Counted from the stretch's first letter, positions 25,017-33,066 are shown. The stretch is 64,000 nt of DNA from CATOSK01 sp963665735 (GCA_963665735.1 OY762444.1:2108001-2172000), one strand, 5' to 3'. The notes: generated from the sequence alone by a model not told the origin. Numbers and translations are program-made.

Positions 25017-25403
25017 TTGACTGCTGAAAACTTTCGCGGCGACGAAACCGCCATCGAAAAACATACCCGTTTGGCCCGGCAAATGCTGGACGACGCCCAG
25101 CAGGAGATTGCCGCCGGCGACCTGACCCAGGGCGGGGAAAAGCTGTGGGGCGCCACCAGCCAGGCGTTGAGAGCCTATTGCGAACGTCACGGGCTGCCCC
25201 ACGGGAAGTATCACCACCGCCGTCAAGCCCTGCTGGATTTGGCGGAGCGGCTGGAAGAGCCATCCATCCGGGCGGCATTTGCCGTTGCCCAGTCCTGTCA
25301 CGCCAACTTTCACCACGACCACCTGTACCAGGAAGACCTGGACACCTATCTGCCCGACATCCGGGAGTTGGTGCGGGTAGTCCTGGCGGCGCGGGTTGGG
25401 TAG
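25017..25403 (+). CDS. PaREP1/HEPN-like family protein
   Basis: 128 residues from a TTG codon. All-helical: an N-terminal pair of helices (EKHTRLARQMLDDAQQEIAAGDLTQGGEKLWG), then KYHHRRQALLDLAERL and the signature AQSCHANFHHDHL followed by a C-terminal helix. This is the PaREP1 pattern, related to small HEPN-type proteins. It is a distant relative of the four tandem genes at 43451-44947 and the gene at 53367. The family's role is unproven. HEPN relatives are often RNases or partners of nucleotidyltransferases, but no such partner is adjacent and no Rx4-6H motif is clear. Confidence 0.7.
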   Translation: MTAENFRGDETAIEKHTRLARQMLDDAQQEIAAGDLTQGGEKLWGATSQALRAYCERHGLPHGKYHHRRQALLDLAERLEEPSIRAAFAVAQSCHANFHHDHLYQEDLDTYLPDIRELVRVVLAARVG

Positions 25404-25431
25404 AGGCAGCCTTCACCGCCGGGGCCGATGC

Positions 25432-25437
25432 TACAAT
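25432..25437 (+). promoter_or_regulatory. Candidate -10 box of the 91-residue protein/PIN pair
   Basis: TACAAT, 26 bases before the ATG at 25464. It matches the TAYAAT boxes seen before other plus-strand genes in the window. Confidence 0.4.
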
Positions 25438-25463
25438 TGCAGACAAGACAACGGGGGCGCAGC

Positions 25464-25739
25464 ATGGACGTTAAAGAGGCAGTGGGCATTGCCAAGGCTT
25501 ACCTGGGCGACCTTTTCGCCGACGAGGAAATCAGGGACGTTGGTTTGGAAGAGGTCAAGTTTGACCACGAATCCAATCATTGGGACGTAACCATCGGGTT
25601 CGCCAGGCCGTGGGACCAGGGAAGTTCCTTTACCGCGGCGATACGGGAGGGGCGTCTTGCCCGCTCTTTCAAGGTGATCCGAATTAACGGCGCCAGCGGA
25701 ACCGTCGAATCCCTTAAAGACCGTCTGTTGAGAGATTAG
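25464..25739 (+). CDS. Small hypothetical protein upstream of a PIN protein (possible antitoxin)
   Basis: 91 residues from the ATG at 25464; an in-frame start at 25428 is less likely because the promoter-like TACAAT would lie inside it. The sequence alternates helix and strand: MDVKEAVGIAKAYLGDLFADE, then EEVKFDHESNHWDVTIGF and RSFKVIRINGASGTVESLKDR, with a PepSY-like feel. Seven bases separate it from the PIN gene, the spacing of a toxin-antitoxin pair. It has no ribbon-helix-helix or AbrB motif, so an antitoxin role is only suggested by position. Confidence 0.6.
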   Translation: MDVKEAVGIAKAYLGDLFADEEIRDVGLEEVKFDHESNHWDVTIGFARPWDQGSSFTAAIREGRLARSFKVIRINGASGTVESLKDRLLRD

Positions 25740-25746
25740 GGGCCGG

Positions 25747-26211
25747 GTGACCACTCCACGCGGCTATTTTGTGGATGCGAACCTGCTAGTGCTGCTGGTG
25801 GTGGGCAGTGAAGGACGGGATTTGATAGCGAAACACCGCCGTTTGGAAACGTACTCGGCGGAAGATTATGACCTTTTGCTGGACTTCCTGGCCCGGGGCA
25901 GTCAAGTACTCGTCACCCCCAACACTCTTACCGAAACGTCCAACCTGCTAGGTCAGCACGGCGAACCGGAGCGTTCCCGCCTGTTCCGCAGGTTGCGTGT
26001 TGTCATTCAGGAAAGCGTGGAGGTTGTTGTTGCCAGCGCCGACGCATCATCCAATGCCGAGTTTGAGCGGCTGGGGTTGACCGATGCCGCGCTGCTGGAA
26101 GCGGTCACCGACGAAACTCCCCTGATTACCGCTGACTTCGACTTATACCTGGCTGCTTTGGACAAGGCGGCGTATAGTTCGGTCAACTTCTCCCAACTGC
26201 GGGGCATATAA
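25747..26211 (+). CDS. PIN-domain protein (possible toxin)
   Basis: 154 residues beginning with GTG after AGGGG. The N-terminal YFVDANLLVLLVVG has the first PIN aspartate (D9). A conserved threonine/glutamate stretch (TPNTLTETSNLL) supplies the second acidic residue, and LTDAALLEAV plus LITADFDLYLAAL supply the third and fourth. This is the layout of VapC-like RNases. It would cleave RNA with divalent metal ions. The upstream 91-residue protein is probably its partner. The gene ends shortly before the convergent TOPRIM gene. Confidence 0.75.
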   Translation: MTTPRGYFVDANLLVLLVVGSEGRDLIAKHRRLETYSAEDYDLLLDFLARGSQVLVTPNTLTETSNLLGQHGEPERSRLFRRLRVVIQESVEVVVASADASSNAEFERLGLTDAALLEAVTDETPLITADFDLYLAALDKAAYSSVNFSQLRGI

Positions 26212-26254
26212 GACGTTGCCGAATGCGAGTACGGAAACGGCGGTTTGACGGGGT

Positions 26255-26728
26255 TCAGCCCGTCAGCAGTTCCCCCAGCCGTCGCAACCGGGGAGCGTCG
26301 GCGGCCAGCAAGTCGTCAATCAACCGTTCCAGTTTCCGCAGGTCGCGGTTGATTACCCGGTGGAGGCTACTGGAGCTGTTTGGCAAATTGTATGAAGGGT
26401 GGCTTAGGTCCAGTCCGGCGTCTCCGGCGGACCGGATTAGCCATTCTTCCAGGCGGGGACACAGCACCACTACCTTATTCCCTGTCGGCCCATGTTGGTA
26501 CACCCGTAGCCCCAACTGTCTCAAATCGTCGGTCGTGACTTCTTCCATTCGGTTCAACAGGCTTGATTGGGGAGACCCTGGGTCCTCGTCCACCAGCCCC
26601 ATCGAACCTTCTTGTTGCGCCACCCGCCTCAAGACACCGCCCTTGTCTTCCCCGTCTCCAATGTCCCTTCCGGGAATCCCCAACTTCCTCGCCAAAACCC
26701 TATCAGCCTTGCCTTCCACGTACAGCAT
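26255..26728 (-). CDS. TOPRIM-like protein, partner of the adjacent ATPase
   Basis: 157 residues. The TOPRIM signature is visible: MLYVEGKADRVLARKL with glutamate E5, then GKGGV-type turn and MGLVDEDPG with the acidic D47/D49 pair. TOPRIM domains in OLD nucleases and in the PARIS toxin act as metal-dependent nucleases. The C-terminal 80 residues are helical. Its ATG shares a base with the TGA of the upstream ATPase gene (TGATG), so translation is coupled and the pair behaves as an OLD nuclease split into two polypeptides. Confidence 0.75.
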   Translation of the reverse strand: MLYVEGKADRVLARKLGIPGRDIGDGEDKGGVLRRVAQQEGSMGLVDEDPGSPQSSLLNRMEEVTTDDLRQLGLRVYQHGPTGNKVVVLCPRLEEWLIRSAGDAGLDLSHPSYNLPNSSSSLHRVINRDLRKLERLIDDLLAADAPRLRRLGELLTG

Positions 26729-27738
26729 CAGGGTTCAAGATACCGTTCCAGATTAAAGAATACGTCTAACTCAAACAGCTCCGGCAACTCCGAAGGTGGG
26801 ATTTCTTTGACCTTGGTTTGGTAATCCTCGTCGTAAACTATGTTTATCGCAATGCCATCGCTGGGCGCTTTGCACAACAGCGGCATCAAAAAGCCTGGGT
26901 TGTGGGTGACGATGAAGTACTGGTTGTTGTTTTCGTCCAGGGCGATTTGCTCGGCCAGCAATTTGGTGTCGTTGGGGAAGGAATGGGCTTCCGGTTCCTC
27001 GAATACCAACACCGAATCGCGATTGGTCTCAAGGGCGGCGGTGTAGAAAGTCAGCCTTTGCAGGGTTTCCGACGCCAGGGAGTAGGGGTAAGAGATGATG
27101 ATGTCGTCGACACTCTTGACAACCTCAATCTTGTTTTCCTGGGGCCGCAGCCCCAATCTCAAGTCTCGGACGATGAAGGGCAGGTTTACCGCGTTGCGGA
27201 GTTCCCGGTTCTGCACCAGCAGCGACGGCAGGTTTGCCCCGGAGGGCGGCAACAAGAAATTATGGTGGGCATCTACAAAATCCTTCCCGACAACGAAGCG
27301 GTAGAACTTGACGCCGGTAGGGTCAAGGGAGCCGGCAATGTAGTTATCCGGATATGGCTGGATGTTGATTGTTGAACCAGACCCCGTGAGACTGGCCAAC
27401 GTATCCCCATGTTCCCGGTCAGTACAGCGGGATACCATGCCGCCGAATTGCCCTCGGTCGTAATCCAAAACCAGCGTAATTTCGTCGGCCCGGATGGACA
27501 CGGTTTCGCTCACCTCTTCATCGTAGAACAGGTGGGACAATCTTTCATGGCGCACGAACCCGTCCAGCTTGGGGGCGTAGTCGGGACGCTTGGCGCCAAC
27601 AAAGGAAACCAGCCCCAACGCCTCCAGGATGTTGGACTTGCCCGTGTTGGGTTCGCCGACAAAGACATTGAACCGCTTGCAGGGCAGCGTCAAATCCTTA
27701 ATGGACTTAAAGTTGTGGATTTCCAGCGTTTCTATCAT
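26728..27738 (-). CDS. AAA/ABC-type ATPase (OLD/RecF-like)
   Basis: 336 residues. It starts MIETLEIHNFKSIKDLTL, the classical opening of OLD, RecF and SMC-like ATPases, with the Walker A loop GEPNTGKS at residues 28-35. Late in the protein are the signature and Walker B region VLVFEEPEAHSFPND and the H-loop FIVTHNPGFL. Such ATPases form dimers that sense DNA or phage proteins and control a partner nuclease. The partner is the coupled TOPRIM gene. Two further genes, 28507-29115 and 27797-28510, precede it on the same strand. A 110-bp copy of its 5' end lies at 29178-29287. Confidence 0.88.
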   Translation of the reverse strand: MIETLEIHNFKSIKDLTLPCKRFNVFVGEPNTGKSNILEALGLVSFVGAKRPDYAPKLDGFVRHERLSHLFYDEEVSETVSIRADEITLVLDYDRGQFGGMVSRCTDREHGDTLASLTGSGSTINIQPYPDNYIAGSLDPTGVKFYRFVVGKDFVDAHHNFLLPPSGANLPSLLVQNRELRNAVNLPFIVRDLRLGLRPQENKIEVVKSVDDIIISYPYSLASETLQRLTFYTAALETNRDSVLVFEEPEAHSFPNDTKLLAEQIALDENNNQYFIVTHNPGFLMPLLCKAPSDGIAINIVYDEDYQTKVKEIPPSELPELFELDVFFNLERYLEP

Positions 27739-27741
27739 GGC
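27632..27741. repeat. Direct repeat copy A (5' end of ATPase gene)
   Basis: These 110 bases include the ATPase start codon and first 36 codons. They recur at 29178-29287 with eight mismatches by eye, offset by exactly 1546 bases. Confidence 0.8.
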
Positions 27742-27796
27742 ATCACGATTTTACGATTGGATTCCGGTTTTAGCCTGCAAGACGGGATGGAACGAT

Positions 27797-28510
27797 TTAC
27801 CGGGCCAAACGCGACCCCTTGCGGAGCAGTTCGGTCTGTATGTCTCGCAGCAGGTTCATGCTGGGGTTCCAGCCGAAATGCCCGAACAAATCCTGCGCCG
27901 CTTCCAACGCCGGGGGCTTGGAGTCTGCCAGCTGTATGAAAGAAAATGACTGCTGATAATGGTATTTTTCGACCTTGGCCCGGTACTTGTTCGCCGGAAA
28001 CAGTCCCCCCGGCTTGTCCCACAAGGCGCGCCCTTCAAGGCCGTTGACGGTGACTTCCAAGTTTATGCGCTCCAAGTCTGCCGGCCTGAAAACCAACCGG
28101 GCGGCGAACTCAAGAATCTCGCTAAATCGGATGATGGCCTCAAACGCATCCAACGCCTCGCCGGGTTCCAACCCCTGGTAAAACGCCGATATTTGGCGCT
28201 GGTCCGGCCAGTCCTCTTTCATACCGGAATAGTGGATAAACTGCCCGCTCCGATAAAACCGCCAAAACTCAACGTAATCCTCCCAGTCCGTTTCCCGCCC
28301 AACCCAGACGTTTCCCTTGGCATCTTCACAATGCTCTAGCGGGTTGCTGCCCAGGTGGGGGAAATCCCAGCCGCGCAATTGGACAAAGGTTCTATCCAGG
28401 ATATGCTCGAGCTCAGCGGCGTCGGATATGCGCCCGTCCTCAAACTGGATTGGTCTAATCCTTACCCGCCAGTGGCCCCGGGAACGTATTTTTTCCAAAA
28501 GTTCGCTCAT
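27797..28510 (-). CDS. Hypothetical protein of the AlbA_2/ATPase/TOPRIM cassette
   Basis: 237 residues with no family I can name. It has aromatic-rich segments (GWDFPHLG, DWEDYVEFWRFYRSGQFIHYSG), a helical central part (EALDAFEAIIRFSEILEFAARL) and a basic C-terminus (LLRKGSRLAR). Its ATG overlaps the stop of the AlbA_2 gene by four bases (ATGA), and the ATPase gene follows after 58 bases. The arrangement argues for a shared function with those genes. A nucleic-acid-binding or sensing role is conjecture. Confidence 0.7.
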   Translation of the reverse strand: MSELLEKIRSRGHWRVRIRPIQFEDGRISDAAELEHILDRTFVQLRGWDFPHLGSNPLEHCEDAKGNVWVGRETDWEDYVEFWRFYRSGQFIHYSGMKEDWPDQRQISAFYQGLEPGEALDAFEAIIRFSEILEFAARLVFRPADLERINLEVTVNGLEGRALWDKPGGLFPANKYRAKVEKYHYQQSFSFIQLADSKPPALEAAQDLFGHFGWNPSMNLLRDIQTELLRKGSRLAR

Positions 28511-29115
28511 AGCTCACCAATTGACCCAGGATTGGGAACATCTTCGTTGCCGGTCTGCGGGGTCGCATCCAGGGACGGAATCAGGCCGAGGCGTCTTGCC
28601 CGGTCGATGTATTTCATCACCACCTTATCCGAAGCCAGTTCCAGCAAGTCTCTCATATCCGCTTGGGTGGGAATTTCGGAGGTTTCTGGCTTGCGGCGTG
28701 GCCTGACGTAGCAAGCCCCTTCTCGCAAAACGTCATCGTAAGCACGCTTGCACAAGACCGGGATGTCGTCAAACTCAGAAACTTCTATCACGATGTACCG
28801 ATTGTCTTGATGCTCCTTTATCTCTACCTCAAAATTGACGCCTGGGTCGGCATAGCTGGCAATCCGGTCGGCTACCCGGTCATAGCTCCAAGTGGTCAAG
28901 TCGGCGCTGTTCACGCCTACCGGGTCAAGAGAACCGTCGTTATCCGCTACCCCGACAACAACTATTCCGCCATCCCGTCTATTCGCCATGCCCAACATTG
29001 CCTTGACCACTTGGGCCGTGAGTCTGCGGTCAGCCAATGGCCCAGGCCCCTTGAACTCCACACCCGCCCGTTCATGTCCCAAAGCCATGATTTCGGCAAA
29101 CTCTTCGTCGGTCAA
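28507..29115 (-). CDS. AlbA_2 (Schlafen-type) putative DNA/RNA-binding domain protein
   Basis: 202 residues from TTG with AGGGGCG upstream. The N-terminal 130 residues match AlbA_2: E19/K22 in GVEFKGPG, the AMLGMANRRDGGIVVVGVADNDG strand-helix and the later NRYIVIEVSEFDDIPVLCKR strand, ending in GACYVRPRRKPETS. In Schlafen proteins this fold carries an acidic tRNA/RNA endonuclease site, while many bacterial AlbA_2 proteins act as regulators or nucleases in defence loci. It is the first gene of a four-gene minus-strand cassette ending with the TOPRIM gene. Confidence 0.82.
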   Translation of the reverse strand: MTDEEFAEIMALGHERAGVEFKGPGPLADRRLTAQVVKAMLGMANRRDGGIVVVGVADNDGSLDPVGVNSADLTTWSYDRVADRIASYADPGVNFEVEIKEHQDNRYIVIEVSEFDDIPVLCKRAYDDVLREGACYVRPRRKPETSEIPTQADMRDLLELASDKVVMKYIDRARRLGLIPSLDATPQTGNEDVPNPGSIGEL

Positions 29116-29177
29116 TTAACGCCCCTTGCTGGCCCTTGTTCCCCGGACACCCGCGTCAAACACCCTGCCAGTTCACC

Positions 29178-29287
29178 TTGGATTTGCCGGTGTTGGGTTC
29201 GCCGACGAAGACGTTGAACCGCTTGCAAGGCAGTGTCAAATCCTTGATAGACTTAAAGTTGTGGATTTCCAGCGTTTCTATCATGGC
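29178..29287 (-). pseudogene. Remnant of a second ATPase gene 5' end (direct repeat copy B)
   Basis: On the minus strand this encodes MIETLEIHNFKSIKDLTL and the Walker A loop GEPNTGKS, then stops matching. It is a start-codon-bearing fragment of the ATPase at 26728-27738. The two copies bracket the AlbA_2 and 237-residue genes, so those two genes look like an insertion with partial duplication, or a tandem copy that has decayed. Confidence 0.8.
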
Positions 29288-29344
29288 GAGAATGTCCCCC
29301 GAGGAAACGAATGCCGAATTTGGCGTCCAAACCCACTCCTCGGG

Positions 29345-29557
29345 TCATGCCAGCATCAGGCGTTCCCCCTTGGGTTCGGGAATAGGGTCGCCGAACTCCC
29401 GGGCCGTTTCCAGCCACAAGTCAATGGCTTGGTTGATGTTTTCCAAGGCGGCCTCCTGGGTGGCGCCGTGGGCGGCGCAGCCGGGGAGTTGGGGAACTTC
29501 GGCCACAAAGACGCCGTCTTCGTCACTCCAATAAATGATGATTTCGTACTTGTGCAT
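29345..29557 (-). CDS. hicB: HicB-family antitoxin
   Basis: 70 residues with the partial RNase H-like HicB fold: MHKYEIIIYWSDEDGVFVAEVPQLPGCAAHGATQEAALENINQAI is the family pattern. It neutralises the HicA mRNA interferase. It begins 11 bases after hicA on the same strand, the usual toxin-first hicAB order. It lacks a C-terminal DNA-binding domain, which is common for short HicB proteins. Confidence 0.9.
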   Translation of the reverse strand: MHKYEIIIYWSDEDGVFVAEVPQLPGCAAHGATQEAALENINQAIDLWLETAREFGDPIPEPKGERLMLA

Positions 29558-29567
29558 TGCCGCAGCC

Positions 29568-29825
29568 TCAAAGCCGGTTTCTTACGATGGTCCGCCGAAC
29601 CTGCCTGACCTGGTAGGGTTTGGCGTGACTTCCATCTCGTTGCAGATTTATCAGGTCGCTGACACCCGCTTTGCGGAATATGTGGTGACTGCCCCGAATT
29701 CTCTCGGTGAATCCCAAGTCGGCCAGGAAAGCCCGAAGTTGGTCGAAGCGGATGGCGGCGTCCGCTCTGCCTCCCAAGATTCTTTCCCGCAATTCGCGGT
29801 TACGGTCAGGATTCGCCGATTCCAT
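29568..29825 (-). CDS. hicA: HicA-family mRNA interferase toxin
   Basis: 85 residues from the ATG at 29825; a longer frame to 29909 adds sequence absent from HicA. The double-stranded RNA-binding-like fold is marked by FLADLGFTERIRGSHHIFRKAGVSDLINLQRDG, where the histidine in GSHH is the catalytic residue, and by the closing KPYQVRQVRRTI helix. The N-terminal RNRELRERILGGRADAAIRF extension is slightly longer than in the shortest HicA proteins. It forms a toxin-antitoxin pair with the next gene. Confidence 0.88.
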   Translation of the reverse strand: MESANPDRNRELRERILGGRADAAIRFDQLRAFLADLGFTERIRGSHHIFRKAGVSDLINLQRDGSHAKPYQVRQVRRTIVRNRL

Positions 29826-29961
29826 CGCAACCGTGTATATTCCTTCTCCAGAGACCATGAAAATCGTGAACCTACCTGTCGAGGAGCCGCCCGCCGAAGT
29901 TCGCGGCATGGTCTGGACTCGACGCCGGCGACGGAAAGGCGTCCGGCGGTGACGGCGCAGC

Positions 29962-30174
29962 GGTTAACCCCTAAATGTCCTTCAACAGGTTCGCGTCCTC
30001 CGCTGCGCTGTTGCCGGACAGCCGGCCAAACACCATGCCCGCCGACAGGCCCGACCCGCCGGGGTAGTTGTAGTAGAAGAGGCCGCCCACCATCTCCCCG
30101 GCAGCGTACAGCCCCGGTATCGGCTCCTGGGCGTTGGTCACAATCTGCCCCCGGTTGTTTATCTTCACCCCGCC
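29962..30174 (-). pseudogene. Duplicated 3' end of the downstream flavoprotein gene (213-bp direct repeat, left copy)
   Basis: 213 bases nearly identical to 31340-31552, with only a few mismatches. On the minus strand it encodes the last 65 or so residues of the flavoprotein, from KINNRGQIVTN to AAEDANLLKDI, and its stop codon. Only the right copy is joined to the rest of the gene. The 1165 bases between the copies hold one gene. Confidence 0.9.
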
Positions 30175-30180
30175 AATTCT

Positions 30181-31290
30181 TCACAGCAATCTCAAAGCGT
30201 CGCGAACTAATGACTCTCCTTGGGCTTTTATGGTTTCCTCCATCCATTCTCCAATGAGGGGAACTGCATCGTTGATTGCGTGGCTTAGTATCCCTTCATG
30301 GAGTTCAGAAGCATCTTCATCTTCCTTAGCTCGCTTGCCCTCTAGTATAGAATCTTCCTTCTGCCGCTGCCGTTGTAAAAGACCGGCAACGGCATCCCAG
30401 TTGTATTGGGAAAATCCTGTACGCCTTGACCAGTAGCTGAGGTGACTGCTACCGGTCACATTATCCGCATCTTGATGAACTTGCCAAAGCGTTCCTTCCA
30501 CTGCCAACAACTGGAGGCCCCCATTTAACGCCTCTCCCATCTGCCATAACTGGTAAAGCTCTGTACGCACATCCGTGCCCGCCGCCAGCCCTCGAACTTC
30601 TCCTCCCGATACCTCCCACATCTCGCCCAGCAGTTTGGTTATTTCTCTACTCACTGCATCTTTAATCCGCCGCAAAGCGCAATAGTCATCCGACCACGTC
30701 TCATGGGGTATCCGCTCTCTACTCCCAAACACCCGACCCAACGTGCTATCTTCCTCTTCCCGCGTCTGTCGGCGTTCCGTATCTTCCGACGCTCGCTCCT
30801 CTTTACGCTTCTGCTGCTTTTCAGCCAGAATACGTCTATAACACTCGGATACTTTTTGGCTAAATACGTCCACGAAAAAGGAAGTCGGATTTGATTTACC
30901 CTTTTCCTCAATGAGGTTTAAGCACCCCCAGAGCAGGAAGAGGCCGAAGTCGGTTGCTAGGCTATGGTCGGTTACAGGAAGACTTGGTATGCCGCAAAAC
31001 CTTTCCTCCAAAGGCTGAATCCACTCGGCGCCAATCTTGATGCACGGAGTTATCGCATCCGCTTCAAGATACTCGGCCAAATCAATGAGGTCACTTTCGT
31101 AGAGGTAATTTTCGTATCCTTTTTCCAAGATTTCCCTGATAGCCTCTTGACCGTCTCCGCTGAAATAGCCCGCGACATCGCGGGCTATTTCGCTTACTAC
31201 ATGAGGGTTTGCCTCCAAGTAGGAGACCAACGCCTTCTCGGGGGAGATGAAGGCATCATCATCGCACTTGTACCCCGGTTTCTCGCTCAT
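30181..31290 (-). CDS. Hypothetical cargo protein bounded by 213-bp repeats
   Basis: 369 residues, no recognised family. Predominantly helical: an N-terminal region (EANPHVVSEIARDVAGYF, EAIREILEKGYENYLYE), a charged coiled-coil-like centre (CYRRILAEKQQKRKEERASEDTERRQTREEE) and a C-terminal helical half ending LVRDALRLL. It is AT-richer than the flanking flavoprotein. It fills almost the entire interval between the direct repeats, so it was probably delivered as a unit. By location it could be a defence gene, but nothing in the sequence shows an enzymatic motif. Confidence 0.7.
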   Translation of the reverse strand: MSEKPGYKCDDDAFISPEKALVSYLEANPHVVSEIARDVAGYFSGDGQEAIREILEKGYENYLYESDLIDLAEYLEADAITPCIKIGAEWIQPLEERFCGIPSLPVTDHSLATDFGLFLLWGCLNLIEEKGKSNPTSFFVDVFSQKVSECYRRILAEKQQKRKEERASEDTERRQTREEEDSTLGRVFGSRERIPHETWSDDYCALRRIKDAVSREITKLLGEMWEVSGGEVRGLAAGTDVRTELYQLWQMGEALNGGLQLLAVEGTLWQVHQDADNVTGSSHLSYWSRRTGFSQYNWDAVAGLLQRQRQKEDSILEGKRAKEDEDASELHEGILSHAINDAVPLIGEWMEETIKAQGESLVRDALRLL

Positions 31291-31339
31291 CTCTCCAACT
31301 CCTGCCGAAACCGTGCTTGAGAATGCAACTGTGGGCCGG

Positions 31340-31552
31340 GGTTAACCCCTAAATGTCCTTCAACAGGTTCGCGTCCTCCGCTGCGCTGTTGCCGGACAGC
31401 CGGCCAAAGACCATGCCCGCCGACAGGCCCGACCCGCCGGGGTAGTTGTAGTAGAACAACCCGCCCACCATCTCTCCGGCGGCGTACAGCCCCGGTATCG
31501 GCTCCTGGGCGTTGGTCACAATCTGCCCCCGGTTGTTTATCTTCACCCCGCC
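31340..31552. repeat. 213-bp direct repeat, right copy
   Basis: The intact 3' end of the flavoprotein gene plus about nine bases beyond the stop. It pairs with 29962-30174 in the same orientation. Confidence 0.9.
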
Positions 31553-32848
31553 GAAGGTGAAGGAAATCCCCGTCGTCACCGCCCAGCCGTAGTAGGGCGG
31601 CGTGTCCAGCGTCTCCGCCCAGTTGGTCTTGTCCACCGCCAGCCCCTCGGTGCGCCGTCCATCCTTCACCGTCGGGTTGTAGGGAATGTCGGCGCGGACG
31701 GCGGCGTTGTATTCGTTGACCGTGTTCACCAACCCCGTCGGGTCAATGTCCAGCCGGGCCGCCAACTCTTCCAGCGTATCGGCCTGGGCCATCGTCGCCT
31801 GGGAAATCCAGTACTCGTCCCGCAGCAGGTGTTTCACCTTTTCGTCGAAAACCTGGAAGGCCAACCCCTGGGGCTGGGTCAGCAATGCCCGCCCGTAGGT
31901 GACGTAGGTATAGTTGCGGAAGTCCAGCCCCTCATCCAGGAACCGCTCGCCGTTGATGTTGACGATGAGGCCGAAGGGATAGGAATGTTTCTGGAAAAGC
32001 TCGGTGATGGTGCGGTCGCCGAAGGGCGGCGCGTTCATGTCCCAGGCCACGGCGTGACAACTGCTCCAATGGCCGTGGGACTGGGCGCCCACGTCCAGGG
32101 CCATGCGGATGCCGTCGCCGGTGTTGTAGGGGATGCCCCGCACCTTGACCATCTCCCAGCCCGGCCCCAGGTAGCGGCAGCGCATCTCGGCGTTGGCCTC
32201 GAAACCGCCGGCGGCGAGCACCACGGAACGCCCGGCGATGTCCTCAAATCCCTCCGGCCCCAAGACCCGCAGACCGTTGACCCGCCCGCTGTCGTCCTGC
32301 AACAGGCTGACCCCCTGGGTGGAGTAGCGGACTTCCACGCCCCGGCGCTGGCAGACCTCGAACTGCTGGTCGGAAAGGCCCTTGCCGGCCCCCACCGCCT
32401 CCACCACCAGGCCGCCCCAGAAACGGTACTTGTCGCCGTCGCGGAATGCCTGGCGGCCAAAGGACAGCACAAACCGGACGCCGTTTTCCTGGAGCCACTT
32501 CATCGTCGGATGGGACTGGCTGACCAGGATTTGCGCCAGCTCCGGGTCGGAAAGGCCGTGGGTGACGCGCATCATGTCGTCGTAGTAATCGTCCTCGGTG
32601 TAGCTGCCCACCTCGATGGAATTTTCTTCGGCCTCGGACATATCGGGAATCAGGGCCTTGATGTCGTCAATGCCGTTGAAGGCGAAGCGGATGATTCCGC
32701 CGGTGAAGTAGGTGTTGCCGCCCCGGAAATAGTCGGGGGCTTTTTCCACCACCAGCACGGACTCGCACTTTTCCCTGGCGGCGATGGCGGCGCTGAGGGC
32801 GGCGTTGCCGGCCCCCACCACGATAACGTCATAAACTTTGTCGGCCAA
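31349..32848 (-). CDS. FAD-dependent dehydrogenase (FAD_binding_2, fumarate reductase/TcuA-like)
   Basis: 499 residues from a TTG at 32848, chosen because a clean GGAGG lies seven bases before it and the FAD fold then begins at once (DKVYDVIVVGAGNAALSAAIAAREK). A longer frame to 32920 lacks support. The GxGxxA dinucleotide loop, the FRGGNTYFTGG segment and the C-terminal GLYAAGEMVGGLFYYNYPGGSGLSAGMVFGR are typical of the succinate dehydrogenase/fumarate reductase flavoprotein superfamily, close to tricarballylate dehydrogenase and 3-ketosteroid dehydrogenase-like enzymes. The substrate is unknown. Its 3' end is the target of the 213-bp duplication. Confidence 0.9.
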   Translation of the reverse strand: MADKVYDVIVVGAGNAALSAAIAAREKCESVLVVEKAPDYFRGGNTYFTGGIIRFAFNGIDDIKALIPDMSEAEENSIEVGSYTEDDYYDDMMRVTHGLSDPELAQILVSQSHPTMKWLQENGVRFVLSFGRQAFRDGDKYRFWGGLVVEAVGAGKGLSDQQFEVCQRRGVEVRYSTQGVSLLQDDSGRVNGLRVLGPEGFEDIAGRSVVLAAGGFEANAEMRCRYLGPGWEMVKVRGIPYNTGDGIRMALDVGAQSHGHWSSCHAVAWDMNAPPFGDRTITELFQKHSYPFGLIVNINGERFLDEGLDFRNYTYVTYGRALLTQPQGLAFQVFDEKVKHLLRDEYWISQATMAQADTLEELAARLDIDPTGLVNTVNEYNAAVRADIPYNPTVKDGRRTEGLAVDKTNWAETLDTPPYYGWAVTTGISFTFGGVKINNRGQIVTNAQEPIPGLYAAGEMVGGLFYYNYPGGSGLSAGMVFGRLSGNSAAEDANLLKDI

Positions 32849-33066
32849 AACAGGACCTCCCCAAGCATAGTTGCGTAACGGATATGCAGCGTCCCCACGA
32901 ACAACCACCGGCGTCGGCAAAGAACGCCGACAACGGGAACAAACCGCCCGCTAATGATAACGGCTTAACCGGGGAGGGACAAGGAAACGGTGGTGGTGTT
33001 GCTACTGCAACAGGGCGGGTATATCCTTGTTGAACAACCCTTTGGCCTATCCGGGAGAGGTGTCCC

